A program made the position numbers and the translations under genes. A stretch of 64,000 bases of DNA from Methylobacterium sp. WL1. Lineage in GTDB: Bacteria > Pseudomonadota > Alphaproteobacteria > Rhizobiales > Beijerinckiaceae. Shown piece after piece: positions 27,988-36,332 of the stretch (positions within the stretch are counted from its first letter, which is position 1; each line of letters begins with the position of its first letter). The notes below the pieces were generated by a model. It was not told the DNA's origin, searched no databases, and saw nothing but the letters and a program-made list of their open reading frames with translations. The stretch lies in the NCBI RefSeq assembly GCF_008000895.1, contig NZ_CP042823.1, forward strand, positions 2,818,001-2,882,000, read 5' to 3'.

Positions 27988-28371
27988 ATGCGCACTCTGC
28001 TGATCCGTGGCGCCTTCGCGGCTGTCGCCTTCTCCGCCTTGGCCGCCCAGGCCGCCGCGCCTGCCATGACGGCCGAGACCGCCAAGGGGCCGGCGCTCGT
28101 CGATGCCAAGAGCATGACCCTCTACACCTTCGACAAGGACATGGGCGGCAAGTCGATGTGCAACGGCCCCTGCGCCACCAACTGGCCGGCCCTGATGGCC
28201 GCCTCCGGCTCGGCCGCCAGCGGCGACTGGACGATGGTGACGCGGGACGACGGCACGATGCAGTGGGCCTACAAGGGCAAGCCGCTCTACACCTTTGCCA
28301 AGGACACCAAGCCCGGCGACATCACCGGCGACGGCTTCCTCAATGGCGCGTGGCACATCGCCAAGCCTTGA
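27988..28371 (+). CDS. Exported small repeat protein (PF03640/COG4315)
   Basis: 127 residues. A signal peptide (1-22, ending ALAAQAAA) is followed by two copies of the secreted repeat: SMTLYTFDKDMGGKSMCNGPC and KPLYTFAKDTKPGDITGDG. A CNGPC pair could form a disulfide or bind metal. Function of this family is unknown; it is often found with sigma-factor or redox-stress genes. First gene of the operon with the ECF sigma factor. Confidence 0.85.
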   Translation: MRTLLIRGAFAAVAFSALAAQAAAPAMTAETAKGPALVDAKSMTLYTFDKDMGGKSMCNGPCATNWPALMAASGSAASGDWTMVTRDDGTMQWAYKGKPLYTFAKDTKPGDITGDGFLNGAWHIAKP

Positions 28372-28414
28372 TCGGTGAATGCCTTGATCGGCCCCCTCTG
28401 ACCGGGAAACGTCG

Positions 28415-28924
28415 TTGGACGAGATCGCCGCCCTGATCGAACCGCAAATCCCGGCCCTGCGGCGCTACGCCGTCGCGCTGTTGCGAGACCGCGAGGCGGC
28501 GGACGACCTCGTCCAGGACACCCTGGAGCGGGCCTTGTCCGCTTGGTCCGGGCGCCGCCGCGACGGCGACCTCCGAGCGTGGCTGTTCACGATCGAGCGC
28601 AACCTGTTCCTCGGCGCCGTCCGGCGCCGGGGCCGGCGCGGCGTCGATTGCGGCGCGGAAGCGCTGGAGCAGGTGCCCGACCCAGGTATCGACCCGGAGG
28701 CCGCGATGGGGGCCCGCGACGTGCTCGCCGGCCTCGACGCCCTGCCCGAGGAACAGCGCTCGGTGCTGCTCCTCGTCTCGGTGGAGGATCTGTCCTATGC
28801 CGAGGCGGCCCAGGTGCTTGGCGTACCGCTCGGCACCGTGATGTCGCGGTTGAGCCGGGCGCGGACGCGGATGCGAAGTTTTCTGGAAACAGGCCGAACC
28901 GGCCTCTTGAGGAGGGTGAAATGA
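28415..28924 (+). CDS. ECF-type RNA polymerase sigma factor
   Basis: 169 residues with only regions sigma2 (DREAADDLVQDTLERAL, LRAWLFTIERNLFL) and sigma4 (LPEEQRSVLLLVSVEDLSY, then an HTH with LGVPLGTVMSRLSRARTRM). The start is a TTG with GGGA upstream. The next gene overlaps by 4 bp and is a membrane anti-sigma. The same region holds at least four copies of a promoter-like motif in front of sulfite-oxidation and propeller genes, so this factor probably drives the whole block. The set recalls the sulfite-responsive RpoE1/RpoE4 systems of Sinorhizobium; that parallel is inference. Confidence 0.9.
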   Translation: MDEIAALIEPQIPALRRYAVALLRDREAADDLVQDTLERALSAWSGRRRDGDLRAWLFTIERNLFLGAVRRRGRRGVDCGAEALEQVPDPGIDPEAAMGARDVLAGLDALPEEQRSVLLLVSVEDLSYAEAAQVLGVPLGTVMSRLSRARTRMRSFLETGRTGLLRRVK

Positions 28925-29730
28925 GCGGGGATCCACGCCCGGTCGGCGAGGACGACCTGCACGGCCTGATCGATGGCCGCCTCGAACCGGAGCGGCAGGC
29001 GCTGGTCGAGGCATGGCTCAAAGGAAACCCCGCGCGTGCGGCCGAGGTCTCGGCGGATCGCGCCCTGCGCGAGCGCCTGCGTGCCCGCCTCGCGCCGATC
29101 GCCGAGGAGGCGATCCCGGCGCGGCTCCGGGTGGCCAACATTCGCCCGCGACGTCGGTTCGTCGGCAGGGGCTGGTTCCCCATGGCGGCTGCAGCCGTGC
29201 TCTGCCTTGCGCTCGGCGGTGCCGGCGGCTGGGTCGGCCATGCCCTGCGCGGCGGACCCGCGACGGCGATGGTGGCGGAGTCACCGGCGACGCAGGACGC
29301 GGTCGCGGCCTTTCGCACCTTCGTGGTCGAGGTGGTGCATCCGGTGGAGGTGCGCGCCGACGAGAAGCCCCACCTGGTGACATGGCTCTCGAAGCGCCTC
29401 GGTCACGCGGTCACGGCCCCCGATCTCGCGGCGCAAGGATTTCGCCTGATGGGCGGGCGTCTGCTGCCTGCCGGCGCCGAATCGGCGGCTATGCTGATGT
29501 ACGACGACGACCGCGGAACCCGCCTGTCGCTCTACAGCCGTGTCGGAGACGGCGATGGGCGAACGCTCTTCCGCTTCGCTCGCGAGGGCGATGTCGCCGC
29601 CTTCTCCTGGGTCGACGGCGGCATGTCCTACGTCGTCACCGGTCGCACTGATGAGGCCCGGCTGCTCACTGTCGCGCAGGCGGTCGATGCGCAGGTCCGT
29701 GGCCTCGCGCCGGATCGGCGGCAGCCGTGA
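28921..29730 (+). CDS. Membrane anti-sigma factor
   Basis: 269 residues. The cytoplasmic N-terminus (1-85) starts with DDLHGLIDGRLEPERQALVE, the usual anti-sigma opening. One membrane helix follows (about 84-105, FPMAAAAVLCLALGGAGGWV), then a periplasmic region of about 160 residues (FRTFVVEVVHPVEVRADEKP, LSKRLGHAVTAPDLAAQGF). No zinc HX3CX2C motif. It holds the ECF sigma factor inactive at the membrane until a periplasmic signal appears. Start overlaps the sigma stop (ATGA). Confidence 0.88.
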   Translation: MSGDPRPVGEDDLHGLIDGRLEPERQALVEAWLKGNPARAAEVSADRALRERLRARLAPIAEEAIPARLRVANIRPRRRFVGRGWFPMAAAAVLCLALGGAGGWVGHALRGGPATAMVAESPATQDAVAAFRTFVVEVVHPVEVRADEKPHLVTWLSKRLGHAVTAPDLAAQGFRLMGGRLLPAGAESAAMLMYDDDRGTRLSLYSRVGDGDGRTLFRFAREGDVAAFSWVDGGMSYVVTGRTDEARLLTVAQAVDAQVRGLAPDRRQP

Positions 29731-30617
29731 CCCTCGACCAGCTCCGCATCTTCGTGGCGGTGGCCGAGCGGCAGCACGTGACCCGAGCCGCCGAGGCGCT
29801 GAACCTCGTCCAATCGGCGGTCAGCACGGCGATCGCCAACATCGAGGGGCGGCACGCGACGAAGCTGTTTCACCGGGTCGGCCGCGGGATCGAACTCACC
29901 GAGGCGGGGCGCGTATTCCTCGTCGAGGCTCGCGCGGTGCTCGCCCGGGCGGAAGCCGCCGAACTCGTGCTCGCCGACCTCAGCGGCCTGCGACGGGGGA
30001 CGCTGGCGCTCTACGCCAGCCAGACCATCGCCAGCGACTGGCTGCCGCGCCACCTCGTCGCCTTCCGCCGGGCCTATCCCGAGATCGCCGTTCGCTTGGC
30101 CGTGGGCAATACCGCCGATGCCGCCGACGCGGTGCGCGCGGGGACGGCCGAACTCGGCTTCGTTGAGGGGGCGTTGGACGACCCGACGCTTGCGAGCACC
30201 ACCATCGCGCGGGACCAACTCGTCCTCGTGGTCGCCCCAACACATCCCTTCGCAGGGGCGACAGCGCTCGCACCCGAGGACCTCGCCGGGGCCGATTGGG
30301 TGCTGCGCGAGGCGGGATCGGGAACCCGCTCGGCCTTCGAGGCAGCGCTCACGGAGGCCGGTCTGGCCGTGGCCCGGCTCCGGGTCACGCTCGAACTGCC
30401 TTCCAACGAGGCGGTCCGCGCCGCCGTCGAGGCCGGAGGCGGGGCCGCCGTTCTGTCCGAGACCGTAGTGGCAGCTGCGCTTCGGGCCGGAACGCTGGTG
30501 CGGGCGGCGTTTGCCCTGCCGAGCCGTCCGTTCCGGGTGCTGCGCCACAAGGAGCGCTACCGCAGCCGGGCCGCCGACGCGCTGCTCGACCTGATCGAGG
30601 AGGCAGCTGCCGGATGA
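29727..30617 (+). CDS. LysR-family transcriptional regulator
   Basis: 296 residues. An N-terminal winged helix (LDQLRIFVAVAERQHVTRAA) and a C-terminal substrate-binding domain (GTLALYASQTIASDWLPRHL, about 90-290). The start is a GTG overlapping the anti-sigma stop by 4 bp. The sequence resembles the CysB/YeiE side of the family. YeiE-type regulators often govern YeiH-type exporters and sulfite response, and such an exporter lies at 36333; that link is inferred. Confidence 0.87.
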   Translation: MTLDQLRIFVAVAERQHVTRAAEALNLVQSAVSTAIANIEGRHATKLFHRVGRGIELTEAGRVFLVEARAVLARAEAAELVLADLSGLRRGTLALYASQTIASDWLPRHLVAFRRAYPEIAVRLAVGNTADAADAVRAGTAELGFVEGALDDPTLASTTIARDQLVLVVAPTHPFAGATALAPEDLAGADWVLREAGSGTRSAFEAALTEAGLAVARLRVTLELPSNEAVRAAVEAGGGAAVLSETVVAAALRAGTLVRAAFALPSRPFRVLRHKERYRSRAADALLDLIEEAAAG

Positions 30618-30985
30618 GGGAACCTGCGAAGCCCGTTCCCCCCGACGACCCGCGGGTCAGGCTCGCCGAGGACCGCACGGTGCTGGCAGCCGAGCGCACC
30701 TTCGTGGCGTGGCTTCGCACCGGGCTCGCCTTCCTCGGCGTCGGCCTGGCCGCGCAGCGCTTCCTGCGGGAGGTGCTGGCGGTCTGGCCACTGAAGGTGC
30801 TGTCGCTCACGCTAATCGCCTGTGCGCTCGCCTCGTTCGTCGGCGCCGCATGGCGGGACCGAGCGATCCGGGCGCGACTCGCTCATGCCGAGATCCCGAT
30901 GATGCCGCGCATCCTCACCGTCGGGGTTGCGGCCCTGCTCATCGCGATCTCGGGCCTCGCGGCCACCGCCCTGCTCTGGGCGTGA
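30614..30985 (+). CDS. DUF202 small membrane protein
   Basis: 123 residues with three helices and the DUF202 signature RVRLAEDRTVLAAERTFVAW before helix 1. The start overlaps the LysR stop (ATGA). It is the last gene of the sigma-factor operon, ending 4 bases before the converging sulfite-oxidase-type gene. Function unknown. Confidence 0.82.
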   Translation: MREPAKPVPPDDPRVRLAEDRTVLAAERTFVAWLRTGLAFLGVGLAAQRFLREVLAVWPLKVLSLTLIACALASFVGAAWRDRAIRARLAHAEIPMMPRILTVGVAALLIAISGLAATALLWA

Positions 30986-30988
30986 CGG

Positions 30989-32074
30989 TCAGGCGACGGT
31001 GACCCGCACCCGGTGCCATGCGGCGCTGAGGTAGCCCTTGTAGTTCCAGGTGTCGTCGGGCGCGGCCGGCTGGGTCTGGCCGGCGGAGTCCCACGCCCGC
31101 ACCGCGAGTTCGTGTTCGCCCGCGGTCAGCTCGCAGTCGATCTCCCAGAACGTCCAGGCGTAGGGCGCGTCCGCATCGCGGTCGATCCGGGCCTGTGCCC
31201 AGCTGCGACCGCCATCCGTCGAGACGTCGACGCGGGCGACCGCGCGGTCGCTGGCGATGGCGTAGCCGCGGATCGCGTGCCGGCCGGCCTTCAACGCTGC
31301 GCCGCGGGCGGGCTCGCAGATCGCGCTGTTGAGCGGCATCGCCTCGATGGTGATGCCGTGGGCGGGGTCCGCGGTCTCTGCGGTCACGTCGGGCGGAAAC
31401 AGCTTGTAGTCGTCGGCCTGCATCGGGTTGTTGGAGGGGTGATCCTGCACCGTGATGCGGGCGAGCCATTTCGGGCTGCGGATGCCGGCAAAGCCCGGCA
31501 CCACCACGCGCAACGGATGGCCGTGCTCGGGGGCGAGAGGCGCGCCGTTCATCGCGAAGGCGAGCAGCGTCTCGGGGGCGAGCGCCTTGGCGAGCGGGAT
31601 CGAGGCGCCGAAACGCGTGTCCGTGTCCGCGATCCGGTCGTGGCTCTCGAAGGCGACGTGACGTGCGCCCCCAGCGTCGAGGCCGGCCGCGCGCAGCACG
31701 TCGGCGAGGCGCACGCCGGTCCATTCCGCGTTGCCGATGGCGCCGGCCGCCCACGGGTCGCCGGCGACCGGGGCCACCGCCAGCATGTCCGCCCGGCGGT
31801 TGCCGGCGCATTGCATTACTGCCGTGACGGTGATGGGTGCGAACCGCGCCTTCAGATCGGCAATGGACAGTTCGAGCGGCGTCGCGACCATCCCGTCGAC
31901 GGTCAGGCGGTAGCCGTCGGCGTCGAGGTCCGGGATGTCGCCGTGGCTGCGGACGTAGAAGTCGGCCTGATCGGTGAGGAAGGCGGCGCGTAGGCGATCG
32001 AGCGGCGGCTCGGCGTTGTAGGGCGCCTTGCCGTGGACGATGAGGCGGTCCTTGCGCTGGAACAGGCCGAGCAT
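30989..32074 (-). CDS. Sulfite oxidase-family molybdopterin protein, cytosolic form
   Basis: 361 residues: a molybdopterin domain (about 45-240) with the Mo-ligand Cys in VMQCAGNRRADM (about residue 109) and the pterin contacts EWTGVRLADVL and PGFAGIRSPKWLARI, then the Mo-co dimer domain (about 250-361, WEIDCELTAGEHELAVRAW). No heme domain or Tat signal, unlike SorA at 33672. It may oxidise sulfite or another small oxo substrate in the cytosol. It follows the YVTN gene by 79 bases on the same strand. Confidence 0.87.
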   Translation of the reverse strand: MLGLFQRKDRLIVHGKAPYNAEPPLDRLRAAFLTDQADFYVRSHGDIPDLDADGYRLTVDGMVATPLELSIADLKARFAPITVTAVMQCAGNRRADMLAVAPVAGDPWAAGAIGNAEWTGVRLADVLRAAGLDAGGARHVAFESHDRIADTDTRFGASIPLAKALAPETLLAFAMNGAPLAPEHGHPLRVVVPGFAGIRSPKWLARITVQDHPSNNPMQADDYKLFPPDVTAETADPAHGITIEAMPLNSAICEPARGAALKAGRHAIRGYAIASDRAVARVDVSTDGGRSWAQARIDRDADAPYAWTFWEIDCELTAGEHELAVRAWDSAGQTQPAAPDDTWNYKGYLSAAWHRVRVTVA

Positions 32075-32153
32075 GGGGTCTTTGTCCTGCGTTGGTGAGG
32101 TGTCGACGACGAGAACGCGCCGGGAACCGACAAGGCCCCCGGCGCGCGTCGCC

Positions 32154-33137
32154 TCAGGGCTTCATCGTCGCGATGACCGCGTTCTTCGCCCGGTCCACCA
32201 CGGCGACGCTGAGGTCGCGGTTGAGGACGTAGGCGTGGGCGTTGTCGGCCGAGAACGCGATCGCCTGGCGCGGCTCGTTCAGGCCGGTCACCGTGGCGAC
32301 GACCTTGAGGGTGCCGGTGTCGATCACCGAGAGCGAGTTGTCCTTGAGGTTGCCCGAATAGACGAAGCGCCCGTCCGGGGTCAGCGCGGCGCCGTAGGGG
32401 TCCTTGCCCACTGCCACCTCGGAGGTGACCTTACGGGCGGCGACATCGACCACGCCGATGGTGTTGCGGCCGCTGTTGGCGGCAAATAGCGTCTTACCGT
32501 CCTTGGTGATTGAGATCGCGCGCAGCTTGTCGAACCCGGCGATCTCGCCGGTGATCTTGTTGGTGGCGGTATCGACCAACGTGATCTTGTCGCCGAGGAA
32601 GTTCGTCACGAACACGGTCTTGCCGTCCGGCGACAGCTTCACGCCCTGGCGCGGCTGCGCGAAGCCGGAGATCACGGCCTCGGCGAGCATGGTCTTGGTG
32701 TCGAACACGGTCAGCGTGCTCGCGGCCTCGTTGTTGACGTAGAGCTTGGTCCCGTCGGCCGAGAGCACCGTGCCGAACGCGCCGGGGCCCGCGGCGAGAA
32801 CGCCGGCCTCCTTGCCGGTGGCGGTCTCGTAGACCGTGATCCGGCCGGTGCCGCTGTCGGAGACGTAGAAGCGGGCGCCGTCCGGCGCGAACACGATGTT
32901 GCGCGGCGTGACGAAGCCGTCGAGGCGGCGCAGCACCGTGCCCTTGGCGACGTCGTAGACGACGACGGCGCTCTCCTCGCTGTTCGACACAGCGGCGACG
33001 GTCCCGGCGGCGTTCAGCGCCAGCGCGTTGTTCTTGATCGCGCCGTCGAAGCCGGCGGCGAACCCGGGCTGGGCCTGGGCTAGGAGCAAGGCGGCTCCGG
33101 CGAGGAGGGTGCGGAGGCTGGTGCGGATATGGGTCAT
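32154..33137 (-). CDS. YVTN-repeat beta-propeller protein, exported
   Basis: 327 residues. A signal peptide (1-28, ending AQPGFAAG) is followed by seven propeller blades with repeats such as FYVSDSGTGRITVYETATG, TVFVTNFLGDKITLVDTATN and FVYSGNLKDNSLSVIDTG. The start is the ATG at the signal peptide (MTHIRTSLRTLLAG); the frame extends upstream with poor sequence. It lies before the cytosolic sulfite-oxidase-type gene and behind the promoter motif at 33253. Probably a periplasmic scaffold or electron-transfer partner; no cofactor site seen. Confidence 0.82.
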   Translation of the reverse strand: MTHIRTSLRTLLAGAALLLAQAQPGFAAGFDGAIKNNALALNAAGTVAAVSNSEESAVVVYDVAKGTVLRRLDGFVTPRNIVFAPDGARFYVSDSGTGRITVYETATGKEAGVLAAGPGAFGTVLSADGTKLYVNNEAASTLTVFDTKTMLAEAVISGFAQPRQGVKLSPDGKTVFVTNFLGDKITLVDTATNKITGEIAGFDKLRAISITKDGKTLFAANSGRNTIGVVDVAARKVTSEVAVGKDPYGAALTPDGRFVYSGNLKDNSLSVIDTGTLKVVATVTGLNEPRQAIAFSADNAHAYVLNRDLSVAVVDRAKNAVIATMKP

Positions 33138-33252
33138 GAAGCGGGTCTCTCGGGCATGCGCGCTCGTTCGGCGGCCGGGGCCTGCCGTGAGGGCTGGTTC
33201 GAAATCGGAAATCCGTGGTGCAAGGCCGGGCCGGCCGTGCATCGCCCTGAGG

Positions 33253-33278
33253 AGACGCCAGAAGGCGCGGTTTATTCC
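33253..33278 (-). promoter_or_regulatory. Candidate ECF sigma promoter before the YVTN gene
   Basis: Minus strand: GGAATAAA, 12 bases, GCGTCT, 116 bases before the start codon at 33137. Matches the sites at 27839, 27922 and 34972 in both boxes and spacing. Confidence 0.7.
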
Positions 33279-33321
33279 CCGAGGCCGGCGAAATAGCGCA
33301 GCGGCCTCGGGATTCGGGGGT

Positions 33322-33660
33322 TCAGGGCGTCGGCTTCAACGCCGTGAGGTAGTCGACGATGGTCTGCACGTCGGCCTGATCGACGGGCGCCTTGTAGACG
33401 TGGACCATCTTGTTCACGGTCTCGGTCCACTGCGCCTTCGTGAGCTTGGGCTGGGTCAGCACCATCCCAGCCGAGTGGCAGGCGAGGCAGTTGTTATTGA
33501 CCGCCTCGGCCCCCGGTCCGTCGGGGAACATTCGGTCGGAAGTCGGGAATTCGATCGATTGCGAGGTGAAGCGCATCGGCTCGGGAGCCGGGGCGGCGAG
33601 CGCCACCAGGGGAGACAGTATGAGCGCGGCGACGAGGGCCGCAGGGCGGATCGGGTGCAT
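33322..33660 (-). CDS. Monoheme cytochrome c, sulfite dehydrogenase partner
   Basis: 112 residues. A signal peptide (1-22, VAALILSPLVALAAP) and one heme site CLACH (about residues 58-62), with an axial Met probably in MVLTQ or VNKMVHVY. The small SorB-like cytochrome takes electrons from the molybdenum enzyme encoded 11 bases upstream. The conserved NNNCLACHSAG context fits SorB/SoxD-like proteins. Confidence 0.85.
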   Translation of the reverse strand: MHPIRPAALVAALILSPLVALAAPAPEPMRFTSQSIEFPTSDRMFPDGPGAEAVNNNCLACHSAGMVLTQPKLTKAQWTETVNKMVHVYKAPVDQADVQTIVDYLTALKPTP

Positions 33661-33671
33661 GGCTGGTCTCC

Positions 33672-34895
33672 TCAAGCGGCCTGGAAGGACACGGCCTCGA
33701 TGCCGTTCTGCATGAAGCCGGCGCCGTTCCAGACCCGGTCCATGGGCTGCGCGACGCCGTTGGTGTTGGTGCAGCGGACCCTGACCGTGTGGGTGCCGGA
33801 GAGCAGCGCCGGCAAGCTGCCGTCGAAGCGGCGGAAGCTGTAGGGGCCCTCGTCCGCGCCGAGCTGCGCCGGGAACCACGTCGCTCCGCCGTCTCCGGAG
33901 AACTCGACCGCCTTCACCCCGCAATCGCCGCCGAAAGCGATGCCGCGGATGGCCACCGGCGTTCCAGCCGCCACCTTGGCGCCATCGGTCAGGTTGGTGA
34001 CGAAGGAGCGTGGCACCATCCTGTTGATCGGCACCGTCTTGAAGCCGGTCTGGCCGGGCTTGATGTTGGCGCCCGGCACGTCCGGGATGCGGTAGGCGGT
34101 CTTCATCCAATATTGGTCGTCGGGCTTGTCCAGCACCTCGATGTCGGACAGCATCTTGACCCAGTAGGTCGAGTACCAGCCCGGCACCACGAGGCGGAGC
34201 GGGAAACCGTTGAGCAGCGGAAGTTGCTCGCCGTTCATCGCGTAGGCGATCATCACCTCACCATTGTTGGCGTGGTCGAGATCGAGCGACTTCTTGAAGT
34301 CCGGCGCGTCGTCGACCACGGGCTCGTCGAGGCCGCTGAAGCGCACCTGCACGGCACCGGCCTTCACCCCGGCCTTTTCGAGCACGTCCTTGAGGCGCAC
34401 CCCGGTCCAGCGGGCGTTGCCCATCGAGCCGTTGGCCCATTGCGCGCCGGGCACCCGCGGCTCGAACAGACCGCGCGAATTGCCCGAGCACTGGTTCACC
34501 GCGGCGATCTCGAAGCGCGGCAGGCCGGCGATGGCGTCGAGGGAGAGCGAGAGTTCCTTCTCGACGTGGCCGTGGACCTTGAGCCGGAAGGTGCCGGCGT
34601 CGACTTCGGTCGGGATCGAGGCCCAGTGCCAGCGCACGTAGAAGCGATCGTTGGGGGTGAACACGCCCTCGTCGAACACCGAGAACGGCGTCTCCAGCAG
34701 CGGCGGATGGGTGCGCTGCAGGATCATCTCGGCCTTGCCCGGAAAGGCGGTGGTCAGCGCCCGCTCGTCCGGGCCGCCAGGCAGCGGAAGCTTCACCGAG
34801 CCTGCCGCCCAGGCCGGTATGGCGGCGCCGAGGCTGCCGAGCCCTAGGCCACCCAGGACGAGGCGGCGGTTCATCGGTCTGTCCAGTCCGTGCAT
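33672..34895 (-). CDS. sorA: Periplasmic sulfite dehydrogenase, molybdopterin subunit (SorA/SoxC-like)
   Basis: 407 residues. A Tat-type leader (PMNRRLVLGGLGLGSLGAAIPAWAA) leads to a sulfite-oxidase fold with the Mo-ligand Cys in AVNQCSGNSRG (about residue 139), pterin contacts RWTGVRLKDVL and PGWYSTYWVKMLSD, and the dimerisation domain at about 280-400. It oxidises sulfite to sulfate and passes electrons to the cytochrome next door. The start MHGLDR has a GGGGG ribosome site. The start codon lies about 75 bases after the candidate ECF promoter at 34972. Specificity between sulfite and related compounds is inferred. Confidence 0.87.
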   Translation of the reverse strand: MHGLDRPMNRRLVLGGLGLGSLGAAIPAWAAGSVKLPLPGGPDERALTTAFPGKAEMILQRTHPPLLETPFSVFDEGVFTPNDRFYVRWHWASIPTEVDAGTFRLKVHGHVEKELSLSLDAIAGLPRFEIAAVNQCSGNSRGLFEPRVPGAQWANGSMGNARWTGVRLKDVLEKAGVKAGAVQVRFSGLDEPVVDDAPDFKKSLDLDHANNGEVMIAYAMNGEQLPLLNGFPLRLVVPGWYSTYWVKMLSDIEVLDKPDDQYWMKTAYRIPDVPGANIKPGQTGFKTVPINRMVPRSFVTNLTDGAKVAAGTPVAIRGIAFGGDCGVKAVEFSGDGGATWFPAQLGADEGPYSFRRFDGSLPALLSGTHTVRVRCTNTNGVAQPMDRVWNGAGFMQNGIEAVSFQAA

Positions 34896-34971
34896 GGTTT
34901 CCCCCTTTAAAGAATGTCGGCGTCGATGCGTTCGAGGGCACTGGGCCCGTGGCGATTTCTTGCGACCAAGG

Positions 34972-34997
34972 AGATGCTACGGGATGCGATTTATTCC
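34972..34997 (-). promoter_or_regulatory. Candidate ECF sigma promoter before sorA
   Basis: Minus strand: GGAATAAA, 12 bases, GCATCT, about 75 bases before the start codon. Same boxes and spacing as the three other good copies in the region. Confidence 0.72.
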
Positions 34998-35091
34998 CAC
35001 CAACGGTCTCTCGCGATGCGAACGATCTCCCGATGCGATGGTTCAGAAATTTTCGATCTCCGCCTCTGTGGTGACGGAGGCCGTTTAAGCG

Positions 35092-36324
35092 TCACGCCGC
35101 CGGCGCTTCGACGGGCGCGGTCCTGCGATGCCCGAACAAGGCGTGCCGTTCGGCGAAACCGCGCAGGGCGACAATGCCGAGCGGTTCGAGGGCATGCGCC
35201 AATCCGTCGATGAAGGTGTCGGTGGCGATCAGCGGCGTGTCGTAGGTCTTGCACAGGCGCTCGACGCGGGCGAGCACGTTGAGATCGCGGCCGATCGCCG
35301 TGAAATCGACCCGGTCGCCGCCGCCGATATTGCCGTAGGCGATCTCCCCGACATGAAGTGCGACGCCGACCTCGAAGGCAGCCCTGTCACCGTCGCGCAG
35401 GGTCGCAAGCGCAGCGAGTGCGGCCTCGGCGGCACGCAAGGCGGCACGGCGCGCCGCGGCCTCGTCGCGATCGGCATCGAACACGGCCAGTAGCCCGTCG
35501 CCGATGTACTTCAGTACCTCGCCGCCTTCCGCCTCGACGGCCGGCACGATGCCATCGAACATCCGGTTGAGGGCGGCCACGACACGGTCGGGGCTCTGCC
35601 GGTCGGACAGTTCGCCGAACCCGCGCAGGTCGGTCAGCATCATCGCGGCCCGCATCAAGCGTACGTCGCCGCGCCGCACCGTGCCGGCCAGGATTTGCCG
35701 CGCCGGGTCGCGCCCGACATAGGCGCTCAGCACCGCGCCGAGCATGTCGTCGAGCGCCTTGATCTCGAACAGCAGCGAGAACGGCTCGACCAGCGCCAGC
35801 AACGTGTCGATCTCGATCGGCGTGAAGCCGCCCGGTCTCGCCGTGGCCCAGGAGGCGGCGCCCATGCGTCCACGCGCGGCGCGCAGCGGCACGATGAGGT
35901 AGTCGGTTAGACCCTCGGTGCGAAGCTCGCCGAGCACGGGAAACGGCAGCGGCCCATCCCCGTCGAGACGGCATCGGAACGGGGTACGGGTCTCGACCAC
36001 GTGCTCGACGGTGTTGCCGTGGAAGGTCGGCGTGCCCTCGATGCCGTGGCGGCGACGCAGGGCTAGGCTCGACGCTCCTGGATGCCAGACGCGCATCACC
36101 CAACGGAACGACGGATGCAGGGTCGGCGCGTGGGTGGTGGCGCGGGCCAGTGGCAGGCCGAGCCCCGAGAGGCACGCGCTGAACCCGTCGAGAAGGGCTG
36201 CCGCGTCCGCCGCTTCGCGACCCGGCCCCATCAACCATCCCGTCGCCTGCGCAACCGCCTCGGACGAAGATTGGGACGAACGTGTCACGGCAGTTCTTTC
36301 ATCAAGAATTCGGATCGATGCCAT
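35092..36324 (-). CDS. Class III adenylate/guanylate cyclase
   Basis: 410 residues. The N-terminal half (1-200) is GAF-like with no membrane helix. The C-terminal cyclase domain (about 225-390) has both metal Asp (AAMMLTDLRGFGELS and YIGDGLLAVFDAD) and the IAYGNIGGGDRVDFTAIG core. The start (MASIRIL) is 8 bases after the YeiH-type gene stop. Lacking transmembrane parts, it is a soluble cyclase tied to the sulfite block. The substrate choice between ATP and GTP cannot be read with confidence by eye. Confidence 0.87.
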   Translation of the reverse strand: MASIRILDERTAVTRSSQSSSEAVAQATGWLMGPGREAADAAALLDGFSACLSGLGLPLARATTHAPTLHPSFRWVMRVWHPGASSLALRRRHGIEGTPTFHGNTVEHVVETRTPFRCRLDGDGPLPFPVLGELRTEGLTDYLIVPLRAARGRMGAASWATARPGGFTPIEIDTLLALVEPFSLLFEIKALDDMLGAVLSAYVGRDPARQILAGTVRRGDVRLMRAAMMLTDLRGFGELSDRQSPDRVVAALNRMFDGIVPAVEAEGGEVLKYIGDGLLAVFDADRDEAAARRAALRAAEAALAALATLRDGDRAAFEVGVALHVGEIAYGNIGGGDRVDFTAIGRDLNVLARVERLCKTYDTPLIATDTFIDGLAHALEPLGIVALRGFAERHALFGHRRTAPVEAPAA

Positions 36325-36332
36325 AGCGCGGA